DNA of 64,000 bases from the NCBI GenBank assembly GCA_003598055.1, contig QZKI01000085.1, forward strand, positions 25,206-89,205. The letters run 5' to 3'. The position numbers and the translations under genes are program-made. Under the pieces are notes generated by a model, which worked only from the letters and a program-made list of their open reading frames with translations, had not been told where the DNA came from and did no database searches. The stretch is from Candidatus Abyssobacteria bacterium SURF_17 (GTDB lineage: Bacteria; Abyssobacteria; SURF-5). Shown piece by piece: positions 51,782 to 61,436 of the stretch; the first letter of the stretch is position 1, and each line of letters begins with the position of its first letter.

Positions 51782-52890
51782 TGCACGTGACGGCAGCGGT
51801 ATCAAAGATAATCGAGGCAATGGAACAGTTGGCGCCGCCGGCAATGGCTCTCGAAGGCGACACCATCGGGTTGCAGACGCCCTGCGCATCGAGCATTGAC
51901 AAGGTGCTGTTGTCCCTCGATGTCGATTTGCGGGTGGTGGATGAGGCAAAAAGACGTGGCGCCGGACTCATTATTGCACATCATCCGGTGATCTATCGGA
52001 AGCTAGAACGAATAACGGGTGCTGATTTGACTGAGCGCGTGTTGATGGCAAGCATTCGCGACGAGATCGGCATCTATATCGCGCATACGAACCTCGATTG
52101 TGCGCCCGGGGGCGTGAACGACGTGTTGGCGCAGCGGCTCGAGCTGCAGAATATTCGCCCCCTCGAGATATCGTACACTGAGAAGAAATTCAAGGTGGTC
52201 GTGTTTGTGCCGGAGGCGCATGTTGACAAGGTGCGCGCTGCGATGTGCGAGGCGGGCGCAGGCATCATAGGTGAATATCGGTTCTGCAGTTTTCAGTCGC
52301 CGGGAACAGGCACGTTTATTCCGTCCGAACAGGCATCGCCATTCTCCGGAGCCGTGGGAGCCTTGAATAGGGAGCCGGAGGTAAGGCTGGAAGTTTTGGT
52401 TCCACACGACGCGCTTCATAATGTTATCGATGCCATGAAGGGCGCTCATCCGTATGAAGAAGTGGCGCATGATGTCTATGAGCTTGCCAGCGCGGGCCGC
52501 GGGTTCGGAATGGGTCGGATCGGTGAGCTTCCCGAGGCGGTTGCGTTCAAGGATTATGTCGAACTGGTGAAAAGGAGGCTCGGAATCAAGCGGGCGAAGG
52601 TGGTAGGCCGCGGGCAGGCCAAGATAATGCGCGTTGCCGCCTGCGGCGGAGGCGGTGGCACGCTGATTCCGGCCGCATTGGCAGAGCGGGCGGATGCGTT
52701 CGTAACGGGCGGCGTCAATTATCATCAGATGTTGAGCGCCGACGCGATGGGACTATGTCTTGTGGAAGCGGGCCACGGCGCGACGGAACGCATCGTGTTG
52801 CCCGTATTGGCGGAGAACTTGCAACGAAAGGTTCCCGGCGTCGAAGTGCTTCTTTCCCGGGTGAAGACTGACCGCTCCGACTGGGTTTGA
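51781..52890 (+). CDS. Nif3-like dinuclear metal center protein with inserted domain (YqfO type)
   Basis: VVDEAKRRGAGLIIAHHPVIY...IAHTNLDCAPGGVNDVLA...AHPYEEVAHDVYEL...ACGGGGGTLI. Confidence 0.93.
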   Translation: MHVTAAVSKIIEAMEQLAPPAMALEGDTIGLQTPCASSIDKVLLSLDVDLRVVDEAKRRGAGLIIAHHPVIYRKLERITGADLTERVLMASIRDEIGIYIAHTNLDCAPGGVNDVLAQRLELQNIRPLEISYTEKKFKVVVFVPEAHVDKVRAAMCEAGAGIIGEYRFCSFQSPGTGTFIPSEQASPFSGAVGALNREPEVRLEVLVPHDALHNVIDAMKGAHPYEEVAHDVYELASAGRGFGMGRIGELPEAVAFKDYVELVKRRLGIKRAKVVGRGQAKIMRVAACGGGGGTLIPAALAERADAFVTGGVNYHQMLSADAMGLCLVEAGHGATERIVLPVLAENLQRKVPGVEVLLSRVKTDRSDWV

Positions 52891-52894
52891 CAGT

Positions 52895-53374
52895 ATGCTT
52901 GTGATTTCGCGTTCACCGGAGCAGACACGGGATTTGGGAGAGAGACTTGGGCGTGTGCTCGGCAAAGGAAGCGTAGTCGCGCTGGTTGGTGAACTCGGAA
53001 GCGGTAAGACGGTTCTTGCCCAGGGGCTCGCGCGCGGGTTGGATGTGGGGCCGGATGAGTATGTTTCAAGCCCGTCATTCGCACTGGTCAATGAATATCG
53101 GGGCAGGGTTCCGGTTTTCCACGTGGACACGTACCGGCTTTACGGCGTATCGGAGATGGTCGCGCTCGGATATGAAGACCTGCTCGAGCCTGAGGGCGTG
53201 ACCATCATTGAGTGGGCGGATAAAGTGCGTGAGCTCCTTCCGGAGCGCCATCTTCTGGTGGAATTGAGCATCGTTGACTCGAAAACGCGCCGGATAACAA
53301 TTTCGTTAGTCGGGCCGTGGGAAACGGAGCTGAGAGCGAGGATCGGGGAGCTAGTGAATCAGGAAACGGCCTGA
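52895..53374 (+). CDS. tsaE: tRNA t6A biosynthesis ATPase TsaE
   Basis: VALVGELGSGKTVLAQGLARGL...VSSPSFALVNEYRGRVPVFHVDTYRL...IIEWADKV. Confidence 0.95.
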   Translation: MLVISRSPEQTRDLGERLGRVLGKGSVVALVGELGSGKTVLAQGLARGLDVGPDEYVSSPSFALVNEYRGRVPVFHVDTYRLYGVSEMVALGYEDLLEPEGVTIIEWADKVRELLPERHLLVELSIVDSKTRRITISLVGPWETELRARIGELVNQETA

Positions 53375-53424
53375 GACGAGGCAACAGCGTCATTGGGTCG
53401 ATGTGAACGATGGAAGGGTGGAAC

Positions 53425-54396
53425 ATGAAGTTCGCGGTGGGGCTATGGGCCTATGGAAAGACGGGCGACAGATTCCTTCTCGGCGGCTATAAGGATGACG
53501 TGGCGCTTGCGGACCGCCTGAAGAGGGTTACGGCGAATGGGAATATTCGCGCCGTCGAGCTCAATTATCCGGGCGATGTCAACGCAAGCAACGCGGCGGA
53601 AGTGGGAAAACTGATTCACGGCGCCGGTCTTGCCGTGGCAATGGTGGGTGCCGACCTGACAGGTGACCGAATCTGGCAATTCGGCTCGTTGACGTCGAAG
53701 TCGGCGGAGATAAGGCAGAAAGCTCTTGAACGATGCGTCGCAACGGCGGATGTTGCGAGGTCACTGAAGTGCGACCGGATAAATCTCTGGCTTGGGCAAG
53801 ACGGTTTTGATTATTGCTTTCAGTCGAGATATCCGGAGGCTTGGGCTCGTCTTGTTGAAGCGGTATCGCGGCTTGCGAGCGAGGTGGCCGACGTCAAGGT
53901 ATGCATCGAATACAAGCCGAAGGAGCCGCGAACGCACAGTCTGGTGAATTCAGCGGCGAAGGCGCTTCTTCTCTGTCGCGAGACGGGCAAGAGCAACGTC
54001 GGCGTGACGATAGATGTCGGCCATTCATTCAATGCGGGCGAGAACACTGCTGAAGCCGCCTGCCTGCTTGGCGAAAAGCTGTTTCACCTGCATTTGAACG
54101 ATAACTACCGGACGTGGGATGACGACCTCGCTGTGGGAAGCGTGCACACCCTCGAGTTCATCGAGCTTCTGTACTGGCTCCGGAACATTGGATATGACGG
54201 TTACTATTCGCTTGACGTTTTTCCCTACCGTGAAGAGCCGGAACGGGTGGTGGAGGAAAGCATAGAGTTTCTGAAGGCGGCTGCAGATTTGGTAGAAAAG
54301 GTGGGGATGGATACGATTGCGGAGAAGATTGAGCGAAACGACACGCTTGCGGTCCAATCACTGATACGGAAGGCCATGTTTGGCGGCTTGCACTGA
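53425..54396 (+). CDS. Sugar phosphate isomerase/epimerase (xylose isomerase-like TIM barrel)
   Basis: KVCIEYKPKEPRTHSLVNSAAKALLLCRETGKSNVGVTIDVGHSFNAGEN...LFHLHLNDN. Confidence 0.88.
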   Translation: MKFAVGLWAYGKTGDRFLLGGYKDDVALADRLKRVTANGNIRAVELNYPGDVNASNAAEVGKLIHGAGLAVAMVGADLTGDRIWQFGSLTSKSAEIRQKALERCVATADVARSLKCDRINLWLGQDGFDYCFQSRYPEAWARLVEAVSRLASEVADVKVCIEYKPKEPRTHSLVNSAAKALLLCRETGKSNVGVTIDVGHSFNAGENTAEAACLLGEKLFHLHLNDNYRTWDDDLAVGSVHTLEFIELLYWLRNIGYDGYYSLDVFPYREEPERVVEESIEFLKAAADLVEKVGMDTIAEKIERNDTLAVQSLIRKAMFGGLH

Positions 54397-54648
54397 TGGT
54401 TTCTATTCTTTTTTGAAAGATGCACGCCAAATTGGACTTTTCCAAGAATCTTTGGTAGTATTAGCCGAACATGAATGCCAAGTCCCCCATGGGGATGTCA
54501 ATTCTTCGGTGCGAGGGGGTTGATAATGGACAAACGAAATGAAGTGGATTCTGCTACGTATTGAACTTCCTCATGAGGGTGTTAATTACGATGTTCCGGG
54601 CACAGTTGTATTTTATCCATGACGAAAAAGGGGTGAATCCAAAATAAC

Positions 54649-54801
54649 ATGGCAAAAGTCGAGGTAGACGGAGATCTTGAAAGGGCTCTCAAGAAATTCA
54701 ATAAGAAGGTAACTGACGAGAAGATTCTGACTGAATACAAGAAGCGCGAGCATTTCATCAACAAGAAGAAGCGGAAGAGACGCCCCAAGAAAGCAAGTTG
54801 A
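54649..54801 (+). CDS. rpsU: 30S ribosomal protein S21 (50 aa; not in ORF track)
   Basis: Own translation MAKVEVDGDLERALKKFNKKVTDEKILTEYKKREHFINKKKRKRRPKKAS*. Confidence 0.93.
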   Translation: MAKVEVDGDLERALKKFNKKVTDEKILTEYKKREHFINKKKRKRRPKKAS

Positions 54802-54826
54802 TTTCTCATCGAGATGTGTTTGCTCC

Positions 54827-54854
54827 AAGCCCCCGGCCCATCCGGGGGCTTTTC
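54827..54854 (+). terminator. Intrinsic terminator after rpsU
   Basis: AAGCCCCCGGCCCATCCGGGGGCTTTT. Confidence 0.88.
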
Positions 54855-55011
54855 GTTTTATCGGAATTTGAGGTGTGTTTGTCGAGACGGGTTTGCATCC
54901 TTGGGCCGGTACGAGGACGTCGGCGAATCGTGCTTGAGTGATATTCTTGACTGTGGTGGTCTCATGGGGTAGAATTGAACCAATAATCCATGCGATTGCA
55001 GGACGAGGCCA

Positions 55012-56778
55012 ATGTACGAATCATTTTTCGGCTTCAAAGAAAAACCGTTCAATATCACGCCTGACCCGAAGTATCTCTACCTGAGCGATCAGCATCAGGA
55101 GGCGATTGCCCATCTGCTGTACGGGATCCGTGAGAGGGGCGGCTTTGTCGTCGTTTCCGGTGAGATTGGGACGGGCAAGACCACGCTGTGCCGGTATCTG
55201 CTCAACCAGATGGATGACCGCACGGAAGGTGCCATCGTTTTCAATCCCAATCTGTCAGAAATCGAGCTGCTCAAGTCGATAAACGAGGATTTCGGAATCA
55301 TTTCCACAGGGCAAACGAAGAAGGAGCTTATCGATGAGCTGAACCAGTTCTTGCTCGAAGAGCGGCTGCGGGGCAAGAACATGGTCCTGATAATCGACGA
55401 AGCGCAGAACCTTCACCCGGCGGTTCTCGAGCAGGTGCGGATGCTCTCGAACCTGGAGACCGAAAAAGAAAAGCTGATCCAGATAGTTCTCATTGGCCAG
55501 CCACAGCTTAAGAAGCTGTTGGCAAAGCCCGAGCTCCGGCAGCTTGACCAGCGCGTGACCGCGCGGTATCATCTGAGGCCTTTGAGTCGGAAGGAGACGT
55601 ATGCGTACATTGAGCACCGGCTTGCCGTTGCCTCGAACAACGGTCACGTTGCCTTTGAGCCGACAGCCATGAAGCTGGTGTACCGATTCTCGAAGGGCAT
55701 TCCCCGGCTGATCAACGTGGTGTGTGACCGCGCGCTCCTCGGCGCTTTTGCCGCAGGGCAGCCGAGTCCCATTCCGAAGCGGATTGTGAAGCAGGCAATC
55801 CGGGAGATTGTTGGCCCGAAGTATTCTCTGCGGGACAAATTCACTCTGGACAAGGCCTCGGGGAAACTCTTTGTGTATTCCTTTGTGCTCACGCTTGTTG
55901 CGGTCCTGGGCTGGTACTCAATAACAACTCTCGGCTCGCTCCCGGCGCCCAGAGCGGCCATGAAGGAATTGATTCCCGATTCGCCCCAGGCGGGTGAACA
56001 GCAGCCTTCTTCGTTTCTCAAGGCTGATGTAGGTACGGCTGCGGTTGAATCCACAGCCGGTGGTTCGTCGGTGGTCGAGTCGGGGCAAAACCCGGGAGCC
56101 GCGGTGGACTCGGCTGTCAGGGAGAAGGGGAAAGAGCTCGCAGAAGTGCTGCTTTCGGCCAAATATGACGAATCACGACTACGTGCAGTGCAGAATCTGC
56201 TGCTCCTTTGGGGGAGCAATTCCGGATTGACGCAGGAGGATGTCAGGAGTTTCTATTCATTGGCGGGTTCTCGGCAAATGCGATGTACGGAGCTGTGGAC
56301 CAACTTCGAGGGCTTGCGCTCCCTCAATGTGCCATGCCTGCTCGAAATGTTCGTCCCGCAGGAAATGAGGCCGAGATATGTGGTGCTGGCCGGATTGGAC
56401 GGAAGCACCGCGAAGATACTTCATGACGGAGCGCAGATGTTTGAGGTTCCGCTTGATGTTGTGGACGAGTTCTGGCTGCGGAGAGCGTTCGTTTTCTGGA
56501 AAGATTTTGAGCAGCTCAACGAAATTCTGCAGGCAGGCGATACGGGACGGCAGGTGGCGTGGCTTCAAACGGGGCTTCAGACTCTCGGCCTTTTTGGCGG
56601 TCCGGTGACCGGAAGCTTTGATGCAGCCACCGAGGAAGCGGTTCGGGCTTTTCAGCAACAGGGCAGGCTTTTGCTGGACGGCGTGGTGGGTCCCAGGACA
56701 AGGCTCGCACTGTATGCCAGCTTGAGACAATATTCGATGCCCCGTCTGGATGACAAGGGCCATGAGCATAATACTTAG
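55012..56778 (+). CDS. ExeA/GspA-like AAA ATPase with C-terminal peptidoglycan-binding domain
   Basis: MYESFFGFKEKPFNITPDPKYLYLSDQHQEAIAHLLYGI...GEIGTGKTTLCRYLL..; C-term VAWLQTGLQTLGLFGGPVTGSFDAATEEAVRAFQQQGRLLLDGVVGPRTRLAL. Confidence 0.94.
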   Translation: MYESFFGFKEKPFNITPDPKYLYLSDQHQEAIAHLLYGIRERGGFVVVSGEIGTGKTTLCRYLLNQMDDRTEGAIVFNPNLSEIELLKSINEDFGIISTGQTKKELIDELNQFLLEERLRGKNMVLIIDEAQNLHPAVLEQVRMLSNLETEKEKLIQIVLIGQPQLKKLLAKPELRQLDQRVTARYHLRPLSRKETYAYIEHRLAVASNNGHVAFEPTAMKLVYRFSKGIPRLINVVCDRALLGAFAAGQPSPIPKRIVKQAIREIVGPKYSLRDKFTLDKASGKLFVYSFVLTLVAVLGWYSITTLGSLPAPRAAMKELIPDSPQAGEQQPSSFLKADVGTAAVESTAGGSSVVESGQNPGAAVDSAVREKGKELAEVLLSAKYDESRLRAVQNLLLLWGSNSGLTQEDVRSFYSLAGSRQMRCTELWTNFEGLRSLNVPCLLEMFVPQEMRPRYVVLAGLDGSTAKILHDGAQMFEVPLDVVDEFWLRRAFVFWKDFEQLNEILQAGDTGRQVAWLQTGLQTLGLFGGPVTGSFDAATEEAVRAFQQQGRLLLDGVVGPRTRLALYASLRQYSMPRLDDKGHEHNT

Positions 56779-57613
56779 GGCGCTGAAGAAGATTCAGAAT
56801 CAGGAGTACAAGCAGCCATCCCAAGAGGTGTCTGGAGGGGTGGAGACAGGAGATATGCCGGAACCCCTTTCGGCCGCTCCTTCGCCACTTTTCGAGGGCA
56901 AGGAATTACGGCAGCCGGCCGCTGTCGGCGGAATTTTTGACCGCCATGGCCCAGCGCAATCGCACGCGAGGTTATCAGCAATGCGGGAAGCGGCGGCGGC
57001 ACGCCATCGACTTGGGAATGTTCCGAAGGTCCTCATCGGGTTGATCATTGCGCTTGGGGTGTTTGCGACCGGCTGGTTTGGCAGCAACATTTACGTGAAT
57101 TTCAGGGGCGCGGCAATCGGCCCAACCGATGTTGGCCCTCAGGTGGAAGTGGCAAAGCAGGAGGCAGTCACACAAGGCGCCTCTTCCCAGAATTTGCCTG
57201 AACAGCCCCCGGCACGTGTTTCGCCCGAATCGTTAACGGCCCCCGTCGAAAAGGCAGCCGATACACGACAAACGCCGGTTCAGAGACCCATTGCGCCAGC
57301 CGCGCAAGAGTTGGCGTCGGCGCCTGGAGCAATTGAGAATCAATCGGCGTCTTTCGAGAACACCTCCGTTGGCGCAAGGCCTGCCGGGAGCGAGGGAAGG
57401 CGTTCGGCGAGGAAGGAAGCGAGGCCGGAGCGGAAGGGAAGGCCGGCGTTCAAGATCAATGCTATTGCGTGGAGGGCCGAGGAGCCGAAAGCTATTGTTA
57501 ACATGCAGCGCGTTTTTGTGGGCGATGTGATAGAGGGCGCGACCGTCAAAGCGATTCAGCGGAAAAGCATTCTGTTTGAATACGAGGGCGAGACGTTTGA
57601 AGTCCGCTTTTGA
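56762..57613 (+). CDS. General secretion pathway protein GspB-like
   Basis: MSIILRALKKIQ..; C-term FKINAIAWRAEEPKAIVNMQRVFVGDVIEGATVKAIQRKSILFEYEGETFEVRF. Confidence 0.85.
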   Translation: MSIILRALKKIQNQEYKQPSQEVSGGVETGDMPEPLSAAPSPLFEGKELRQPAAVGGIFDRHGPAQSHARLSAMREAAAARHRLGNVPKVLIGLIIALGVFATGWFGSNIYVNFRGAAIGPTDVGPQVEVAKQEAVTQGASSQNLPEQPPARVSPESLTAPVEKAADTRQTPVQRPIAPAAQELASAPGAIENQSASFENTSVGARPAGSEGRRSARKEARPERKGRPAFKINAIAWRAEEPKAIVNMQRVFVGDVIEGATVKAIQRKSILFEYEGETFEVRF

Positions 57614-57622
57614 GGCGACGGG

Positions 57623-59395
57623 TCAAGCCGCCTGAAGCAATTGTTCGTCTATTCTCACGTTATTGTGCTTCTTGAGATTCTGGTAATAATCCTCGAATAC
57701 CTGCGCTCTTCTCTCCATAAGCAGTCTGGCTTCAATTGATTCTTTGCGCGCCTTATACTCTGCGGGGTCGGGTGCAATTTTTTCCTTCAACTGGACGACG
57801 TATGCGGCATCAGTGCTCATGAACGGGCCGGCCGCCTCTCCCTCGGAAAGCTGGAACACGGCGGCGACCTGCCCGCTGAGGGCCGGCGCCTCCGGGGGGG
57901 TGCCCCGGCGGGTAAAGGGTTCGGCCTTCTGAACTTCAGGCACGTTCTTGATGTCTCGAAGAGCGAGTTTCTTTGTGTTGGCCTCTTGCACGATTTGTTC
58001 CCCTCTCGTTCTGGCAAGAGCGAGTGCCTTGTCAAGCCTGGTGGCCGCGCGGACGCGCTCTTCAATCTCAGACAACTGCGGTATATGCTCCGGCTTTCTT
58101 TCGGTTACTTGAACCACGAAGAATGCAGTGCGCGTCTCTATCACGTCCGACGTGCTTCCCGCTTTCAGGCCGGGGAGAACTTCGCTTATCTCGGGCACGA
58201 CGCCGAGGCCGGGAATCATCCCGCTCGTTTCCACGAATTCAGGGGTAACCGAGGCGCTCAGCTTTATCTCCGAGGCCGCCTGCTCGAGGGATGATTTCTG
58301 TGCGGCTAGTGAGAGCCGAGCAGCCTCTTCCTCAAGTGACAGCAACGTGTCATCGCTCGGTTCGACTTTGAGAAGGATGTGCCGCGCGCGAACCTGCTTC
58401 TGTTGGCCTTCACCCTTGGTCTCTTCGACTTTGATGATGTGGTAGCCGAACGGCGAGCGCACAGGGTCACTCATCTCGCCCGGGTTCAAAGAAAAGGCGA
58501 CATCCTCGAACGCTTTCACCATCTTTCCCTTGCCGAAGAAGCCGAGGTCGCCGCCCATGGCAGCCGTCGCGGTGTCATCCGAATATTTCTCGGCCAGCTC
58601 GGAGAAAACGTCACCTGCCCGGGCCCGGTCCAGAATACTTTCGGCAACCTGTTTCGTATCGGCATAATCCATTTCGCTCGGTTCTTTTTTGAGCGTGACG
58701 TAGGCGAGCTTGATAAGCGGAGGCTCCTTGTATTCTTCCTTGTGATGCTCGTAATAGGAAGCGACGTCGTCCGCCGAGACATCGACTGTATCGGCCAGGT
58801 CGCTCGCTTTAAGCACTATGAATTCTATGTTCGCCTTCTCGAATTGTCGCCGGAATTCGTCTTGTATCTCCTCCTCAGTCACGCGTGCCTCAGAGCGGAT
58901 CATCTCCTCAAGTTTTTGGAACCGCAGTTGTTCCCTTTCCTGCTCAATCAGGACCGCCCAGTTGATGCGGGGATTACTGAGCGCGGCATTCCATGCCGCC
59001 GGGTCGAACGTGCCGTCTGTGTAGAAGGCGGGATTCCGCTTCAGCGTGTCCTGTACCTCTTCATCTGAGACAACGATGTTGAGGCGTTCGACTTCACGGC
59101 TGAGCAAGGCTTCGCGTATCAATTGCTCGAGCGCCTGCTGCTTGAGGTTGAAGGCCTCTTCAAGCTCGGGTGAGTAGTTTGTGCCGAGGTTGAGACGGAA
59201 CCTTTCACGAACGCTTTGATAGTAGGCCGCAAATTCTTCAAAAGAAATCTTTTGGCGCCCAATCCGAAGGAGCGTGCGTTTCTCCTTGCTTCCCAGCGTT
59301 GGGACCGTCCCCCACAGGATGAACGCAGGCACGATAAGCACAATGATGGCGATGAGGAAATTCCTCGTGTTTCGCCGCATGAAATCCATCAGCAT
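57623..59395 (-). CDS. PpiD/SurA-like membrane-anchored peptidyl-prolyl isomerase
   Basis: N-term TM MRRNTRNFLIAIIVLIVPAFILWG; parvulin segment VRARHILLKVEPSDD and FSPFGYHIIKVEE-like motifs. Confidence 0.9.
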   Translation of the reverse strand: MLMDFMRRNTRNFLIAIIVLIVPAFILWGTVPTLGSKEKRTLLRIGRQKISFEEFAAYYQSVRERFRLNLGTNYSPELEEAFNLKQQALEQLIREALLSREVERLNIVVSDEEVQDTLKRNPAFYTDGTFDPAAWNAALSNPRINWAVLIEQEREQLRFQKLEEMIRSEARVTEEEIQDEFRRQFEKANIEFIVLKASDLADTVDVSADDVASYYEHHKEEYKEPPLIKLAYVTLKKEPSEMDYADTKQVAESILDRARAGDVFSELAEKYSDDTATAAMGGDLGFFGKGKMVKAFEDVAFSLNPGEMSDPVRSPFGYHIIKVEETKGEGQQKQVRARHILLKVEPSDDTLLSLEEEAARLSLAAQKSSLEQAASEIKLSASVTPEFVETSGMIPGLGVVPEISEVLPGLKAGSTSDVIETRTAFFVVQVTERKPEHIPQLSEIEERVRAATRLDKALALARTRGEQIVQEANTKKLALRDIKNVPEVQKAEPFTRRGTPPEAPALSGQVAAVFQLSEGEAAGPFMSTDAAYVVQLKEKIAPDPAEYKARKESIEARLLMERRAQVFEDYYQNLKKHNNVRIDEQLLQAA

Positions 59396-59649
59396 GGCAG
59401 CTATATCTCCATTTCTGAACGTCAGTGAGCTGAGCTTCACTATCTCCCAACTTCGTTCATTATAGCTTTTTGCGGACACTTTTGCAATCGTATCCATATG
59501 GCGTGCATAGACGGAGAATTGAATACATGAGCCGCTCCTTGGGGCAGGCTGGTTGAAATTTTGATAGAATAGGGTTTAGTAATTTGGCCGCGGTGTCCGC
59601 TGGGGAAGCGTGAAGCTGTGGGCACACCAATCTTGAAAGGAGCGAGTCG

Positions 59650-60435
59650 ATGGGAACCAAATTGATGAGCGGATTGTGGCGGTACATGCTTTCGATACCG
59701 CCATTCCTGTGGGAGAAACAGCTCCTCAAGGAAAGTGCGAAAAAGAGGGCCGAACTCGCTTTCATGACCGAAGAACATCGATTGGTGCATCATTACATTG
59801 TCAGAGAACTTCCAAGAGTTGGAGAGCCGATATCACCCGAATTCGTCGCAGAAAAATTGTCTATGCCGCATGACCGCGTGCAGTCCATTTTCGATGACCT
59901 CGAAGAACACATGACCTTCATCTGCAGAAATGACGAAGGGTCGGCTGTCTGGGCGTATCCGGTGACCGTCGAGAAAACGCCGCATCATCTCACCTTCAGC
60001 ACGGGCGAGAAGATTTATGCCGCCTGAGCGGTGGATGCGTTTGCAACGCCCTTCGTGCAAGGGCGCTTACGAGGAGAATCCCTCTCAGTGGATATCAGGT
60101 CGGAATGCGCTCATTGTTCCCGGCCGATGCGCATTCGAATTGACAGCGACCTGAACTATCATTCGGACGACGAAGGATGCGAGCCGATTGTGTTTGTGCC
60201 GGACGTCGACTTCTCGAAACTTGAAGATAAATGCATCATCCACGCATTCTGAAGGGAGAGTGTGTTCTTCTGGTCAGAAGAACATGCGAGAGAGTATCGC
60301 AAGAGCACGCATCGGATACGCGGTGTATATTTCAGGCCGGAACAGGCTGTTCTCGTGACGAGAGTCATGCAGAGCGAGCTTTTTGGGTTCGGAGAACAAG
60401 GGAAACAATCAAATTCCCGGAGAGGGTTGCTATAG
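59650..60435 (+). CDS. Candidate double-selenocysteine MerB-like organomercurial/organometallic lyase (TGA 60025-60027 = Sec126, TGA 60250-60252 = Sec201)
   Basis: Three same-frame segments: ...AVWAYPVTVEKTPHHLTFSTGEKIYAA-U-AVDAFATPFVQGRLRGESLSVDIRSECAHCSRPMRIRIDSDLNYHSDDEGCEPIVFVPDVDFSKLEDKCIIHAF-U-RESVFFWSEEHAREYRKSTHRIRGVYFRPEQAVLVTRVMQSELFG...*; the TGAs align with MerB catalytic Cys96 and Cys159; SD gaaaggag upstream of ATG. Confidence 0.88.
60047..60065 (+). promoter_or_regulatory. Candidate bacterial SECIS hairpin 1
   Basis: CGCCCUU-CGUGC-AAGGGCG, 7 bp, apical loop 26 nt after UGA 60025-60027. Confidence 0.6.
60264..60283 (+). promoter_or_regulatory. Candidate bacterial SECIS hairpin 2 with GGUC loop
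   Basis: GUUCUUCU-GGUC-AGAAGAAC perfect 8 bp (extendable to 9), loop 19 nt after UGA 60250-60252. Confidence 0.85.
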
Positions 60436-60494
60436 TATTCCAGGCGCAATAGTACACAGAAGATGGTCAGTCGAACGGGCCAGGAGATCATATT

Positions 60495-60932
60495 ATGCCG
60501 TCAGAATACGAAAAGTTCTGGAACAACTCCAGCTATGCGATAGTGGGCCACTCCGCGAAAATGTCTTTCCCCAAGCTCACGTACCGCGCGCTCAAGAAAT
60601 CAGGGAAGAACGTATTCCCTGTCGACCCGAGCGCCGACACGATCGAAGGCGACAAGGCGCATCGCGACCTCGCTTCGCTGCCCGAGAAGGTCGAGGCCGT
60701 GGTCATCGAGACGCCCAAGGAAGAGACGCAGGACTGGATAGCTAAAGCCGCGGACGCGGGCATTCAGAATGTATGGATACACATGGACTGCGAGATGCCC
60801 GAGGCTTTGCGCCTCGCAAAAGAGAAGGGACAAACCGTCCTTCACGGAACCTGCGCCGTCATGTACGTGACCCCCGGCTTCTCCTTCCACTCCATCCACA
60901 AATGGATCAGTAAGCTGCTGGGAAAATACTAA
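60495..60932 (+). CDS. CoA-binding domain protein (YccU-like)
   Basis: NNSSYAIVGHSAKMSFPKLTYRALKKSGKNVFPVDPSADTIEGDKAHRDLASLPEKVEAVVIETP. Confidence 0.88.
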   Translation: MPSEYEKFWNNSSYAIVGHSAKMSFPKLTYRALKKSGKNVFPVDPSADTIEGDKAHRDLASLPEKVEAVVIETPKEETQDWIAKAADAGIQNVWIHMDCEMPEALRLAKEKGQTVLHGTCAVMYVTPGFSFHSIHKWISKLLGKY

Positions 60933-60961
60933 TCTCGCAGCCTCAACCGAGCGTGGGCTGA

Positions 60962-61126
60962 GACAAAATATCGCACGCAGCCACTTGCCAGATGCTGTGC
61001 TGCGCCGTCACCGGCCAAAGCGCAGGCGTGGCCGCCGTCTTCCTCAAAGACAATACCCTCTGCCGGAAAGTCAACATTTCTACAGTTCAAACCGCTCTCA
61101 AGAAACAGGGCGGCAGGATCGAATAG
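60962..61126 (+). pseudogene. C-terminal remnant of FAD-dependent oxidoreductase
   Basis: DKISHAATCQMLCCAVTGQSAGVAAVFLKDNTLCRKVNISTVQTALKKQGGRIE*; TGQ(S/A)AGxAA C-terminal motif without the rest of the enzyme. Confidence 0.55.
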
Positions 61127-61436
61127 CGCTCAACAAGTGCAGGCTGGAAAACGGATTGTGCGGTTTTCCTTGGAAGATAATAAGTGCAGAAATGCTTAAG
61201 CTTTCGGAGTTCCGTTGACCTATGACAGTCAAGATGTGGCCATATCTACCGATGCCTACACTAGCACAATTAGTATCCTATATGCAGGATAGTACAATGT
61301 ACCTTGGCAAGAAGCCCTGCAAAAAGGGAGTGACTGTGTTGCTTTGAGCGGGGCCTCTTGTCCAAGTGAATGGATTCATTGAGTGCTTCTACTTTGATCT
61401 GATACAGGTGGGAAGACCTTTCCTCATCGACCTTGT

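Noticed and set aside
60031-60252. Stand-alone 73-aa ORF and simple pseudogene explanation for the MerB-like locus
   Set aside because: Two nonsense mutations falling exactly at both catalytic Cys positions, both TGA, both followed by SECIS-like hairpins, with the frame intact throughout, is less likely than Sec recoding.
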